Source: Bacillus sp. sid0103
Lineage (GTDB): Bacteria > Bacillota > Bacilli > Bacillales_B > DSM-18226
Direction of reading: 5' to 3'
Assembly: GCF_019219025.1 (NCBI RefSeq)
Contig: NZ_JAHUWN010000012.1
Span: 128,182 to 192,181, forward strand
Length of the DNA stretch: 64,000 nt
In this document: one piece after another, positions 51,361-61,170 of the stretch
Position numbering within the stretch: position 1 is the stretch's first letter
Layout: each line of letters begins with the position of its first letter
Made by a program: the position numbers and the translations under genes
The notes under the pieces: model-generated
Database searches by the model: none
The model's input: the letters and a program-made list of their open reading frames with translations, nothing else
Told to the model about the DNA's origin: nothing

Positions 51361-53517
51361 TTACTGGAGAAAATCACTAACTTGACTCACCTTAACAGCG
51401 CTGACTTTAAAGCCTGGCATTTTGCAGGCAGGATCCAGTTCCTTTGAAACGAGGAGATTGATATTTTGTGAGTCTGCCCAGTGAAAAGGAACAAAAATGG
51501 TATCATGACGAATCGTTTCTGACCATTTGCTACGAACCACCACACTACCTCGGCGTGATTCGATTTTCACTAAAGATTGGTCTTGGATCTGATATTTAAC
51601 AGCAGTTGCAGGGTGGATTTCCATAAAAGGTTCTACGTTTCTTGCAGCTAAAGCTGGACTTTTTCTTGTTTGCACCCCTGTTAAGTAGTGTGACATGACT
51701 CTTCCTGTGGTTAAATAGAGCGGATACTCATCGTTAAGCTGTTCTTTAGGAATTTCCGGGCTGTTTGGTACCACCACCATCGCTGCTTTCCCATCTGTAT
51801 GGGCAAAGGATGTTTCAAACACTCTATTCGTTCCTTTATGGTCAAGGTCTGGGCACGGCCATAATATTCCGCCTTCTTTTCTAAGGCGTTCATAGGTAAT
51901 GCCGAAATAATCAGCATTCCCGCCACGGCTTGCCAATCGTAATTCTGCAAAAATTTCCTCGGCCGTGGTAAAGGAAAAATACTCTTCTTTTCCTATCACA
52001 CGGGCAATTTCACAAAGGATTTGCCAATCATGCTTCACTTCTCCCGGACACGGATAACTAGCTTCCCGTAATGTGACCCGCCCTTCTACATTGGTCATTG
52101 TACCTTCATCTTCAAGGTAGGAAGAGGCCGGCAGGATCACATCGGCTAATCTTGCTGTTTCTGAAACAAACAGATCGACCGCTACAAAAAAGGTTAATTT
52201 TTTTATGGCTTCTTTAACAAAGCGGGCATTCGGGTTGGAAACAATGGGATTGGAACACATCAGAAATAGCCCTTTAATTTCCTTTTCATGGATTTTCTCC
52301 ATCATTTCATAGGCCGAAACACCTTTCCGTGGTATATCGTCGTGGTGTATACCCCAAACACTGGCCAGATATTTTCGATGTTCTTCATTCTCAATCGAAC
52401 GATATCCAGGAAGTTGGTCAGCCTTTTGACCATGTTCTCTTGCCCCCTGACCATTTCCCTGCCCGGTAATGGCTCCATAACCACAGCCCGGCTTGCCGAT
52501 TTTCCCTGTTGTAACCAGAATATTTAGGAAATTACGGACAGTCATCGAACCATTCGTGTGCTGTTCAACCCCTCTCGCTGTAAAAATCATGCCTGTTTCT
52601 TCTTTCCCGAACCTTATAGCTGCCTTACGAATGTGAGCGATTGGTACGCCGGTTATTTCTTCCATTTCATCTAAGCTGAGTGATTCTACATATTCTCTCA
52701 CTTCTTCAAACCCATTCACACGTTCTTGAAGAAACGTTTCATCCACATAATTTTCTTCGATAATCACCTTCAATAACCCATTAGCTAACACCGCATCAGT
52801 ACCTGGTTTAGGTTTTAAATGCAAGTCTGCTAGTTTCGTTGTAGCTGTTTCGCGGGGATCGATGGCGATAATGTATGCACCATTTTCTTTCGCTCTTTCA
52901 AAATAAGGCATAATCGTTGGCTGACACTCAGCAATATTCGTCCCGGCTAATATAATGCATTTTGTTGTTGGAATTTCCGACAAACTATTGGTGAAGCCTC
53001 TGTCCAACCCAAAGGTTTGACTCGCCGCTGAAGCAGCTGCAGACATACAAAGACGACCATTATAATCAATGTATTTGGTTTTTAAAGCGACACGGGCAAA
53101 TTTACCCAATAAGTAGGCTTCTTCATTAGTGATGGATGCACTACCATAAACCGCTAAGGCATTATGGCCAGCCTCTTTTTGAATTTTAGTAAAATTTTCT
53201 TTAATATGCTCCAATGCTTCCTCCCAAGAAACACGAACAAATTCACCATTTACTTTTAACAATGGAAATTTCAACCGCTCCTTATGAAAGGCATGTTGAT
53301 GGGCGTTCATACCCTTAATACATAGACGCCCCTCCGAAGTTGGATTATCTTTCCCGATGGTTGTATATTTTTTTCTCGTCACAATCGATTGTTCAATCAA
53401 TTGCATTTTACATTGCATGCTGCAGTATGGGCATTGAGATTCATACTTTTTTTCAGATCTCACTTCTTGTTCCTTTGTCCGAAAATATTTTAATAACGCT
53501 TCCGTCACGATGCTCAC
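51361..53517 (-). CDS. nasC: Assimilatory nitrate reductase, catalytic subunit
   Basis: A 718-residue molybdopterin enzyme reducing nitrate to nitrite in the cytoplasm. N-terminal 4Fe-4S ligands CPYCSMQC...GRLCIKG (the first group at ~29-36), then the bis-MGD domains (LAGTNIAECQP, AIDPRETATTKLADLHLKPKPGTD) and the C-terminal dinucleotide-binding domain (YPLYLTTGRVMSHYLTG). No Tat signal. The GTG at 53517 is assumed; a nearby GTG three codons on is possible. Lies 17 bp after nasB. Confidence 0.93.
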   Translation of the reverse strand: MSIVTEALLKYFRTKEQEVRSEKKYESQCPYCSMQCKMQLIEQSIVTRKKYTTIGKDNPTSEGRLCIKGMNAHQHAFHKERLKFPLLKVNGEFVRVSWEEALEHIKENFTKIQKEAGHNALAVYGSASITNEEAYLLGKFARVALKTKYIDYNGRLCMSAAASAASQTFGLDRGFTNSLSEIPTTKCIILAGTNIAECQPTIMPYFERAKENGAYIIAIDPRETATTKLADLHLKPKPGTDAVLANGLLKVIIEENYVDETFLQERVNGFEEVREYVESLSLDEMEEITGVPIAHIRKAAIRFGKEETGMIFTARGVEQHTNGSMTVRNFLNILVTTGKIGKPGCGYGAITGQGNGQGAREHGQKADQLPGYRSIENEEHRKYLASVWGIHHDDIPRKGVSAYEMMEKIHEKEIKGLFLMCSNPIVSNPNARFVKEAIKKLTFFVAVDLFVSETARLADVILPASSYLEDEGTMTNVEGRVTLREASYPCPGEVKHDWQILCEIARVIGKEEYFSFTTAEEIFAELRLASRGGNADYFGITYERLRKEGGILWPCPDLDHKGTNRVFETSFAHTDGKAAMVVVPNSPEIPKEQLNDEYPLYLTTGRVMSHYLTGVQTRKSPALAARNVEPFMEIHPATAVKYQIQDQSLVKIESRRGSVVVRSKWSETIRHDTIFVPFHWADSQNINLLVSKELDPACKMPGFKVSAVKVSQVSDFLQ

Positions 53518-53534
53518 CCTTTCCCGAATATTTC

Positions 53535-55910
53535 TTACAAGATAGCCGATGACCTTGAACTTTTCTCTAAGTACTTTTTGCGCAAGAAATAATCATTTTC
53601 TAAACGCAGCAATAATTGCTGGCGATAGTCTTGGTCGAATAGAATTTCGCGCACATGGACTAAACCGACCCGTTCGATCCATTGCCAAGTTCGTTCGAGA
53701 AAATTGGCGGTCTCACGGTAATATTGAATAAAGGCACAAATGATGTCGATTACTTCGTCGTTCGATGATTCTAGGCATAATAACTCCCCTGCGCGTACAT
53801 GACGGCCACTGCTGCCCCCGACATAAACTTCCCAGCCAAGGCCTGTTCCAATCACACCGATATCTTTGGTTGTCGAACCGGCACCGTTATGCATACAAGC
53901 CGATACGCCCATTTTCACACGGTAGGGCGTTGTGAGAAATTCCAATCGTTTCTCGAGACTGACAGCCAACTCAATCGATGCTTGTTTATCACAACGACAA
54001 ATATGTTCTCCGATACTCGTTTTGACATTTTGAACCATATTTCCATAGGTGGCACTTACTTCCATGTTCAAATCTGCCCACAAACGAGAAAGATTTTCTT
54101 TCTTTACCCCCATCAAATGAATTCTTTGTTCACTCGTAACAGCGATATTTGTGATCCCGTATTTCTCTGCCACATCGGCAATTGTTCGTAATTGTTCTGC
54201 CGTTGTTTTTCCACCGTACATTTGTGGGACAACGGTATACGTACCATCCTGTTGAACGAAGGCATTCATTTGTTCGGAGACAAACAGTGTTTCTTGCTGG
54301 CTTTCATACTCTGGATAAATCATCCCTAAATAATAAGCTAATGCAGGCCTGCAGCTGGCACATCCTTCCTTATTGCCCCAAGCAAGCACTTCCATCACTT
54401 CTTGTACCGAAGTCAAGCCCTGCACTTGCATTTGGTAAACCACTTCATCTTCCGTTAACGATGTACAAGCGCACATCGATTTTTGTTCAATGACTTCATC
54501 AAATTCATTGCTCTGAATGAAAGCGAGAAGATCGGCAACTAGCGGTTTGCAGCCGCCACAAGAGCTTGATGCCTTGGTACACTTTTTTACCTGGTCCACC
54601 GTCGTTAATCCATTTTTTAGGACTGCTTCAATAATTGATCCTTTTGAAACACCGTTACAATTGCAGATCATTTCACTCTGGGCCATAGTTCCGACGGAAT
54701 TACCGTCACCATTTAACGATTGAAATAGGGTAACTTTCTCGATGTCGGATACATCTTGTTTTTTCTGGATCATTTCTAGTAATCTCGTACGATCACGTAT
54801 ATCACCAAATAACACAGCACCAACCATTTGCGAATCTTCAAAAACAAGCTTTTTATAAACCCCCTCTAATTCATCATGGATTTCTATGGACTTAAGATTG
54901 TCATCACATGTAAATCTCCCAACAGAAAACACATCTACACCTGATATTTTTAATTGGGTTGAAAGAACAGTTCCTTCGAACCCCTTAGATTCCAAGCCGC
55001 ACAACCGTTTCGCTAAAACTTTTCCTTGATCATAAAGAGGTTTTACCAATCCATAGACCGTTCCTCGATGTTCCACACATTCGCCGACAGCATAAATGTT
55101 CGGTATATTTGTTTCCATATAATCATTGACAAGGATGGCCCGGTTTGTTTCGATTCCACTTTCCTTCGCTAACTGGATATTGGGTCTCACCCCTACAGCC
55201 ATCAAAACCAAATCGGTAGCTATTTCCGTGCCGTCCTGAAAGATTACTTTTTCTACACGTTTGTTCCCGCAAATCTCCTTCGTTTCTTTTTCAAAAAGAA
55301 AACCTAATCCTTGCTTATTTAGCTCTGTTTGCAACAACTTCGCAGCCGTTTCATCAAGCTGTCTTTCCATTAAATTTCGTCCATTATGAACTACCGTTAC
55401 ATCCATACCAAGATTCAGTAGACCCTTGGCAGCTTCTAAACCTAATACGCCGCCTCCAATGACGATCGCTTTTTTATATTGTTTCGCAGTATCAATCATT
55501 TTCTGACAATCTTCGATAGTTCGAAACGAAAGGAGTCCTTCTTTATCAGCCCCCGGTATCGGGAGTAGAAATGGCACTGAACCTGTTGCGATGATTAGCT
55601 GGTCATAGGAGACTTCTCGACTTTTGTTCGTCCTTAACACTTGTTTTTTGGAATCAATTTTTATGACGGTTTCTCCCGAAAAAAGCCTGATGTTCTGTTC
55701 GTTATACCATTCGCGACCATGAATGGTTATGTCATCAAACGAGGTAGCACCCTGCAAAACAGCTGATAATTGGATTCGATTATAGTTAAGGTGTGGTTCA
55801 CTTCCGAAAATGGTAATCTCAAAAGAATCAGGCGCATTTTGTAAAATCTCTTCTACACACCTCACCCCCGCCATTCCATTACCTATTAAAACGAGCTTTT
55901 GCTTATCCAT
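53535..55910 (-). CDS. nasB: Assimilatory nitrate reductase electron-transfer subunit (NirB paralogue)
   Basis: A 791-residue flavoprotein passing NADH electrons to NasC. It parallels NasD throughout: FAD loop LVLIGNGMAGVR, NADH loop AIVIGGGVLGLEAAKGL, and two BFD 2Fe-2S modules (CNCNG...CGGC; CACTS...CASC). In the C-terminal siroheme-type domain the cluster motifs are TSIGEHIC (first Cys to Ser) and SACMHNG (last Cys to Gly), so no siroheme-4Fe-4S centre should form. That fits a NasB role and not a second nitrite reductase. First gene of nasBCDEF; GGAGG precedes the ATG. Confidence 0.9.
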   Translation of the reverse strand: MDKQKLVLIGNGMAGVRCVEEILQNAPDSFEITIFGSEPHLNYNRIQLSAVLQGATSFDDITIHGREWYNEQNIRLFSGETVIKIDSKKQVLRTNKSREVSYDQLIIATGSVPFLLPIPGADKEGLLSFRTIEDCQKMIDTAKQYKKAIVIGGGVLGLEAAKGLLNLGMDVTVVHNGRNLMERQLDETAAKLLQTELNKQGLGFLFEKETKEICGNKRVEKVIFQDGTEIATDLVLMAVGVRPNIQLAKESGIETNRAILVNDYMETNIPNIYAVGECVEHRGTVYGLVKPLYDQGKVLAKRLCGLESKGFEGTVLSTQLKISGVDVFSVGRFTCDDNLKSIEIHDELEGVYKKLVFEDSQMVGAVLFGDIRDRTRLLEMIQKKQDVSDIEKVTLFQSLNGDGNSVGTMAQSEMICNCNGVSKGSIIEAVLKNGLTTVDQVKKCTKASSSCGGCKPLVADLLAFIQSNEFDEVIEQKSMCACTSLTEDEVVYQMQVQGLTSVQEVMEVLAWGNKEGCASCRPALAYYLGMIYPEYESQQETLFVSEQMNAFVQQDGTYTVVPQMYGGKTTAEQLRTIADVAEKYGITNIAVTSEQRIHLMGVKKENLSRLWADLNMEVSATYGNMVQNVKTSIGEHICRCDKQASIELAVSLEKRLEFLTTPYRVKMGVSACMHNGAGSTTKDIGVIGTGLGWEVYVGGSSGRHVRAGELLCLESSNDEVIDIICAFIQYYRETANFLERTWQWIERVGLVHVREILFDQDYRQQLLLRLENDYFLRKKYLEKSSRSSAIL

Positions 55911-55997
55911 ATTAAAAACCTCCGCTAGTAAATATGTGGATACTGCAACATAAATATCACCTATTATTCCATAAAACTCTGCAAAAGAAATTCAATG

Positions 55998-56043
55998 TGT
56001 GACATTTTCTAACACAGTAAGTTCTATGTTAGAGTACCTTACA
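55998..56043. promoter_or_regulatory. TnrA-like boxes in the nasB-nasA intergenic region
   Basis: TGTGACATTTTCTAACA (55998-56014) fits the TnrA/GlnR consensus TGTNANAWWWTNTNACA at every position. TGTTAGAGTACCTTACA (56027-56043) fits with two mismatches. The pair can serve the divergent nasB and nasA promoters, as in B. subtilis, with activation under nitrogen limitation. Confidence 0.88.
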
Positions 56044-56133
56044 TACTATGAGACATCTTCTGTGCCTTTCGGATATTGTTTAACAAAGCAACAGCAACTC
56101 ATATTCCAACAGTGTAAAGGAGGGAAAAAAATT

Positions 56134-56217
56134 ATGAAAAACAATATCGGTTTATTTTCATTCTTGGTGCTGCTAATCAGAGTCATGTTTTCAAAAGATA
56201 GCTGTTTTGAATGGTAA
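56134..56217 (+). CDS. 27-residue hydrophobic peptide upstream of nasA
   Basis: MKNNIGLFSFLVLLIRVMFS then a short polar end (KDSCFEW) is preceded by AAAGGAGGG at a good distance. A hydrophobic helix fills residues 5-19. It lies after the TnrA boxes and 62 bp before nasA, so it should be on the nasA transcript. It may be a small membrane protein or a leader peptide; no homologue is known to me. Confidence 0.5.
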   Translation: MKNNIGLFSFLVLLIRVMFSKDSCFEW

Positions 56218-56279
56218 GAAAGGAAAATCCAAATTAACTATGAAATAAATTAATTTTTTCTGGGAGGGAGTTCAATAAG

Positions 56280-57485
56280 ATGAAGATATCAGATTTAAAG
56301 AAAAGCGGTCATTCACCATCGTTAGCGGCTTCATTTTTATACTTTGATGTTAGTTTCATGATTTGGGTGATGTTAGGGGCACTTGGGGTTTATATTACAA
56401 AGGATTTTGGACTAACCCCCTCACAAAAGGGTTTTATCGTTGCCGTACCAATCCTAAGCGGATCGTTTTTCCGCCTTATCCTTGGTGTCTTAACAGATCG
56501 AATCGGCCCGCGAAAAACAGCCATTAGTGGAATGTTGGTTACGATTATTCCACTGGTTTGGGGCTGGTTATTTGGCCAAACCTTAACTGAACTTTATTTG
56601 ATCGGAATCCTGCTTGGGGTGGCAGGTGCAAGTTTTGCTGCAGCTATTCCGATGGCAAGCAGATGGTATCCTCCGCATTTACAAGGACTTGCAATGGGAA
56701 TTGCAGGTGCCGGGAATAGCGGAACTCTGTTTGCCACCTTATTCGGTCCGCGTCTTGCCGAACAAATGGGCTGGCATAATGTCTTAGGTTTAGCACTGAT
56801 TCCTCTTTTGACTGTATTTATTTTGTATATTATGATGGCAAAAGATGCTCCATCCCAACCTGCACCAAAACCGGTGGCTGAATATTTGAAAGTATTTAAA
56901 CAAAAAGATACCTGGTATTTTTGTTTACTATACAGTGTTACCTTCGGGGGATTTGTTGGTTTGTCCAGTTTCTTAAGTATCTTTTTTGTGGATCAATATG
57001 ATTTATCAAAAGTAAGAGCAGGAGATTTTGTCACACTATGTGTGGCAGCAGGGAGCTTTTTTAGACCAGTGGGCGGATTTATTGCAGATAAAATTGGCGG
57101 TGTTCGCCTCCTTACTTTCCTATTTATCGGGATCGCACTTAGTATGTTTGGCGTGAGCCAACTTCCTTCTTTAATGGTTGTAACTATTTTATTGTTCATC
57201 GGTATGCTCTGCCTGGGAATGGGAAATGGCGCCGTCTTCCAATTGGTTCCGCAGCGCTTCCAAGAGGAAATTGGGATGATTACCGGAATCGTAGGTGCTG
57301 CTGGCGGGGTTGGTGGATTTTTTGTCCCCAACATCTTGGGTATACTCAAGGAAGTTACTGGAACTTACGGAACAGGCTTTATGGTCTATACAGGGATTGG
57401 TATCGCAGCATTGTTAGTGTTATTTATCGCACAAGTATCATGGAGAAAAACCTGGTCGCCAAAGGAAGCCACGATTAAAAATTAA
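56280..57485 (+). CDS. nasA: Nitrate transporter, NarK/NasA family
   Basis: A 401-residue, 12-helix MFS nitrate permease. The nitrate signatures are [20 protein letters not shown] (NS motif 1) and [19 protein letters not shown] (NS motif 2); motif A is [12 protein letters not shown]. It feeds the divergent nasBC genes. GGGAGG precedes the ATG. Confidence 0.92.
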   Translation: MKISDLKKSGHSPSLAASFLYFDVSFMIWVMLGALGVYITKDFGLTPSQKGFIVAVPILSGSFFRLILGVLTDRIGPRKTAISGMLVTIIPLVWGWLFGQTLTELYLIGILLGVAGASFAAAIPMASRWYPPHLQGLAMGIAGAGNSGTLFATLFGPRLAEQMGWHNVLGLALIPLLTVFILYIMMAKDAPSQPAPKPVAEYLKVFKQKDTWYFCLLYSVTFGGFVGLSSFLSIFFVDQYDLSKVRAGDFVTLCVAAGSFFRPVGGFIADKIGGVRLLTFLFIGIALSMFGVSQLPSLMVVTILLFIGMLCLGMGNGAVFQLVPQRFQEEIGMITGIVGAAGGVGGFFVPNILGILKEVTGTYGTGFMVYTGIGIAALLVLFIAQVSWRKTWSPKEATIKN

Positions 57486-57501
57486 TTGGACGCTCAAAAT
57501 C

Positions 57502-57545
57502 AAAACGCATTTGCGCTTTATGGCAAATGCGTTTTTTATTATATC
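57502..57545. terminator. Bidirectional terminator
   Basis: An 11-bp stem AACGCATTTGC/GCAAATGCGTT followed by T6 on the plus strand, between convergent genes. Confidence 0.88.
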
Positions 57546-57548
57546 AAT

Positions 57549-60500
57549 TTACTTATTTTGCTCAAGGCATTGATAAACCGCCAACATATCTCGTTTATTC
57601 AACTCACGAATTCGATTGAAAATAGGAATTTCAGCAACTGCTTCTAAGTAATCAGGCACCACATCGCTAACTTTTCCAGTCAGCCATGTTTGTACATCAA
57701 CCCCATCGACGATTTCTTTACGCCCTTCATCATTGATTCCACTTGCAGAACAACTAACACATGGGATAGATAATTTATGGACGCCATCATGGAGACCATC
57801 TTCAGAAATAACTTTCTTCCCTTTACAGAAAGGACAAGGATGACTAGCCTTAATTTTATTCATTTGGGTAACAATTTTTTTGTAGCCAAACGCCTCGTAT
57901 ACATAAGTGATTTTTTTGTATTTTCCATTGGTGAAATACTTATCAATAATCGTTTCTCTCGTTTCAGTAATATTGGCAAAATCACAGATTGTTATTTGAT
58001 TTTTGCTACTGATTGCTTCTAGATTGCCTTTAACACTGCCCCAGAAGGGTAAGACATTTTGTAAAACTACTTCATAGGCTACAAAACTCGCTAGTTCTAA
58101 TTCAAGTATTTTTAGCGCTGCTTGTGTTTCCCTTGGAAGTAATGACACATCTTCCGTGAGTGGCATATCGCCGCCAACAATGGACCTTAGTTTTTCCAGT
58201 TCAGGTAACTTCCCTACTATCTTTAAAACTTGATTGATCGGCTGATGAATAATCTCGCGAATATCTATGTCCCCAAAGGTCAGTTTTTTATGATGGTTTA
58301 GCACAGTTCCTTGACAGACTGGACAGGTAATGAACTCTTTTGAAGCCTTCATTTGTTCTTTAATAATTGATTTCGAAATAAACATGTACCGACCGATGAT
58401 GATATTAAATCCTTCCCAGGTTCTCGACGCCTTGCCTGCTTTATCATAAAATGACTTTTCCCAATAACCATAAAGAAAGGTCTGTTTTTCTGCGTCAGTC
58501 ATCTCATTAAAGCTTTTACTAATATCTTGGCCAAGTTCATTCTTGATCTCATCGAAGAGGAATTGTAATTTAGGATATTGATAATATTTTAAAACTTCCA
58601 TGACGTCTGGATGTAATAAGCCTTCCCAAAAGGGCACGGTTTTGTCTTGAATGACAACATCGATATCAAATTTTTCAATAACCCGTCGACCCGAACAGCT
58701 CGGACAATGATTTTCTTGATGATAGAAATCGAAGCTTCTTGTATCTTTATTGGTCGGATGCGCAGCCACTATATGGTTAATTAGTCCGCCAATTTCATAG
58801 AGAAAGCTGTATTGACTATACAAGTGTCTTTCTAGATCGATGGCGATGACCGGTGCGATCGTGTCGGATTCATATTCACCATAAATCAGCCGGGCGATTG
58901 GCGATAAACTTTTTAAGATGCCACCCTTATAAACGTTTTCAGCATGTTTAAAATAGGCAACATGATTCTCATTTAAGTAATGAATGCCTTTTTTTGACTT
59001 GAGTGTTGAAGAAACATGCACTGGAGCAACTTGATCTTCATTGTGTTTTTGCTGATAGTAGTCGTCATGACGAACAACATCAAGATGCTCAACTGGTGCG
59101 AGTTGTCTTTTACCAAAATCAACAATAAAATCAGAGCTATCTAGCATATAGCCATTATGTTCTATCATCATGATGGAAACAGATTCATCTTCCAGAATAA
59201 TCCTAACACTATCAATGAATTGGTTTAGGATATTTTGTGATAACCCCTTAGAAGGCTCGTCAAAAATAAACAATGTATGCGGGTTTCGTGAGTTCGCAAA
59301 TAGCTCCGACACTAAATGAACACATTGAAATTCCCCTGTTGATAATGTTTGTGTCTTCCTTTCTAAGGTCAGATACCCAAGTCCAAGTTTAATCAATAAG
59401 CTTAAGCGTTTATGAGCAATATCTTCATTTGGCAGATCGTCGATAATGTCCTCAATCGAGCGTTGAAAAATATCATCAATATCTTCACTATATTTTGTAA
59501 GCTTCTTTTTTATATCAAGAAACGTCGCAACGGTTGACCGACTGGTAATCGATTGATTTCGATCTTGTCCTACCATAACCAGTTTATCTTTTGGATACCG
59601 CTTCAGAAAATCTTTCGCAATACACTCATTAACAAGTGTAGATTTTCCACACCCCGATTCTCCGGTAAAAGTGACTAATCTATTTTTGGGAATCTGTATA
59701 TCAGTGATTTGAATATTACGACAGTATAGGTCTTGAAAATGATAGTTATCTGTTGGCTGTGCCTGATTCCGTTCCCACTTGATTGGTTCGGGACGTGGTG
59801 ATTCATCTACTATTTTCCCGCCGTATTTACCACTGCCAGGACCAAAGAACAATTGCAGATCGGTTGCACCGAGGACCGTGTCCGAATGATCAATGAGCCA
59901 AATTTGATTCTTATAACCTAATTGTTTAATCTGTTCTAAAATTTTAACAAGGGTTTGGTGGTCAAGACCAACGGAGATCTCATCAATAATAATGACGGTA
60001 TCTTCACTCGCTGCCATGAATTCTGCCAGGTAGAGCCGCGTTAATTCTCCGCCTGACAAAGTACCCATAATGCGATTAAGTGTTAGGTAGCCAATGTTCA
60101 TATTGATGATATTTTTGAGAATATGTTGTTTGGCTTCACTAATATGTAATTCGTCTGCTAATAAAAGAATGGATTCGATGCTTAAGTTATTAATATCGGA
60201 AATAGTATGTGTTTGATCATTTAATTCAATCGTATTTTGCTCTACTTCGTGATTGTAGCGTTTACCCTCGCACTTTGGACATACGACATTTTTCGTCGTA
60301 CCGCGTCCTTTACAATCAGGACACCAGCCTAATGCATTATTAAATGAAAAAACTTCAGGTGATAGATTAAATTTTTCAGCAAGACTCTCGCGAATCTCTT
60401 TAAAAACGCCTGTATGTGTGCCAATAGTGGACCTTGGATTGGAAGATATCGATGACTTTCCGAGAAATAGGACTAAAGGCATATCTTCCATCTTAATGGC

Positions 60501-60713
60501 ACTGAAATTGGTTTCCATGACATTGGAAAATAAATACTGATATTCAGCCTTTGGCAATAAAGAAACGAGGCGCTTCTTGGATTCTTCACCAATGGTTTGA
60601 CAAAAAGTAGTTTTCCCAGATCCAGACAATCCAGCAATTCCTAACGATTTATCCTCATCTAGTGAAGCATCTAATTTGTTAATATTGTTGGCAATTAATT
60701 GATTTATTTTCAT
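57549..60713 (-). CDS. UvrA-like double ABC ATPase with extra C-terminal zinc-motif region
   Basis: A 1054-residue UvrA relative with unusual order. ABC module 1: Walker A GLSGSGKTT (28-36), zinc pair CPDC/CPKC (131-148), signature LSGGE (219-223), IIIDE (241-245); it resembles the second half of true UvrA. ABC module 2: Walker A GESGCGKST (351-359), degenerate signature LSTGE (457), FIFDEPSKG (~482-490). After ~540 comes a ~510-residue region with CxxC motifs at ~670, 797, 960 and 985; part (FNEMTDAEKQTFLYG...TCPVCQG) resembles the UvrA interaction/insertion domain that in true UvrA lies inside ABC module 1. It is not the housekeeping UvrA and has no uvrB beside it. DNA repair, antibiotic tolerance or another DNA/RNA role is possible. 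Confidence 0.75.
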   Translation of the reverse strand: MKINQLIANNINKLDASLDEDKSLGIAGLSGSGKTTFCQTIGEESKKRLVSLLPKAEYQYLFSNVMETNFSAIKMEDMPLVLFLGKSSISSNPRSTIGTHTGVFKEIRESLAEKFNLSPEVFSFNNALGWCPDCKGRGTTKNVVCPKCEGKRYNHEVEQNTIELNDQTHTISDINNLSIESILLLADELHISEAKQHILKNIINMNIGYLTLNRIMGTLSGGELTRLYLAEFMAASEDTVIIIDEISVGLDHQTLVKILEQIKQLGYKNQIWLIDHSDTVLGATDLQLFFGPGSGKYGGKIVDESPRPEPIKWERNQAQPTDNYHFQDLYCRNIQITDIQIPKNRLVTFTGESGCGKSTLVNECIAKDFLKRYPKDKLVMVGQDRNQSITSRSTVATFLDIKKKLTKYSEDIDDIFQRSIEDIIDDLPNEDIAHKRLSLLIKLGLGYLTLERKTQTLSTGEFQCVHLVSELFANSRNPHTLFIFDEPSKGLSQNILNQFIDSVRIILEDESVSIMMIEHNGYMLDSSDFIVDFGKRQLAPVEHLDVVRHDDYYQQKHNEDQVAPVHVSSTLKSKKGIHYLNENHVAYFKHAENVYKGGILKSLSPIARLIYGEYESDTIAPVIAIDLERHLYSQYSFLYEIGGLINHIVAAHPTNKDTRSFDFYHQENHCPSCSGRRVIEKFDIDVVIQDKTVPFWEGLLHPDVMEVLKYYQYPKLQFLFDEIKNELGQDISKSFNEMTDAEKQTFLYGYWEKSFYDKAGKASRTWEGFNIIIGRYMFISKSIIKEQMKASKEFITCPVCQGTVLNHHKKLTFGDIDIREIIHQPINQVLKIVGKLPELEKLRSIVGGDMPLTEDVSLLPRETQAALKILELELASFVAYEVVLQNVLPFWGSVKGNLEAISSKNQITICDFANITETRETIIDKYFTNGKYKKITYVYEAFGYKKIVTQMNKIKASHPCPFCKGKKVISEDGLHDGVHKLSIPCVSCSASGINDEGRKEIVDGVDVQTWLTGKVSDVVPDYLEAVAEIPIFNRIRELNKRDMLAVYQCLEQNK

Positions 60714-60784
60714 CGTTATTTCCTCTGGATTCTCTAATTTTTCTCATATCATAGTACCATAACTACGAATGACCTACTAAATTC

Positions 60785-60821
60785 AACAAATAAAAACTCG
60801 TCCCAAAAAAGTGAACGAGTT
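60785..60821 (-). terminator. Terminator of the 43-residue gene
   Basis: Stem AACTCGT/ACGAGTT followed on the minus strand by TTTTATTTG, ~80 bp past the small gene. Confidence 0.75.
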
Positions 60822-60901
60822 GTTTGCATTTATACTGCCTAATTTGAGTTTCGTCTCAAGTAACCTTTTTTATAACATCTTCAAGGGATTCTTTCTTTTT
60901 A

Positions 60902-61033
60902 TTAAAACCACAATCTTAAATTATAATCATATTCAGAGATATCTACTTTATCTTGCTCTTCTTTTTTGGGGTTACACTCTTCACAAGGTTCTTCCAACTG
61001 GTTATGTTTACATTGTTCTAATAAAAGTTCCAT
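60902..61033 (-). CDS. 43-residue Cys-containing small protein
   Basis: A small gene encoding MELLLEQCKHNQ, then EEPCEECNPKKEE and an acidic/aromatic end (EYDYNLRLWF). C8, H10, C17 and C20 could bind a metal. AGGAGAGGGG lies upstream of the ATG at a usable distance, a promoter with a perfect cre in its spacer precedes it, and a terminator follows. These independent signals make it a likely real gene. Function unknown. Confidence 0.6.
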   Translation of the reverse strand: MELLLEQCKHNQLEEPCEECNPKKEEQDKVDISEYDYNLRLWF

Positions 61034-61066
61034 GCTTGATTTCCCCTCTCCTATTTCTTACTTCCT

Positions 61067-61095
61067 ATTTTAATGGAAGCGTTTCCATTTGTCTT
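61067..61095 (-). promoter_or_regulatory. Promoter with perfect cre in its spacer
   Basis: Minus strand AAGACA (61095-61090), 17-bp spacer, TAAAAT (61072-61067). The spacer contains the palindromic cre ATGGAAACGCTTCCAT (61088-61073), a full match to WTGNAANCGNWNNCWW. CcpA binding there should block RNA polymerase. Confidence 0.75.
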
Positions 61096-61114
61096 GTGGT
61101 TTTTACTGGAAATT

Positions 61115-61153
61115 TAGAAAAAAGTGCGTCACCACAAATAGTAGGAACGCACT
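61115..61153 (-). terminator. Terminator of the iminopeptidase-like gene
   Basis: Stem AGTGCGT/ACGCACT with a 17-nt loop followed by T6 on the minus strand. Confidence 0.75.
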
Positions 61154-61170
61154 CCAATGTTTAATAAAGT

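Noticed and set aside
60811..61164. A 117-codon plus-strand frame
   Set aside because: It is antisense to the 43-residue gene, whose promoter, ribosome binding site and terminator all support the minus strand.
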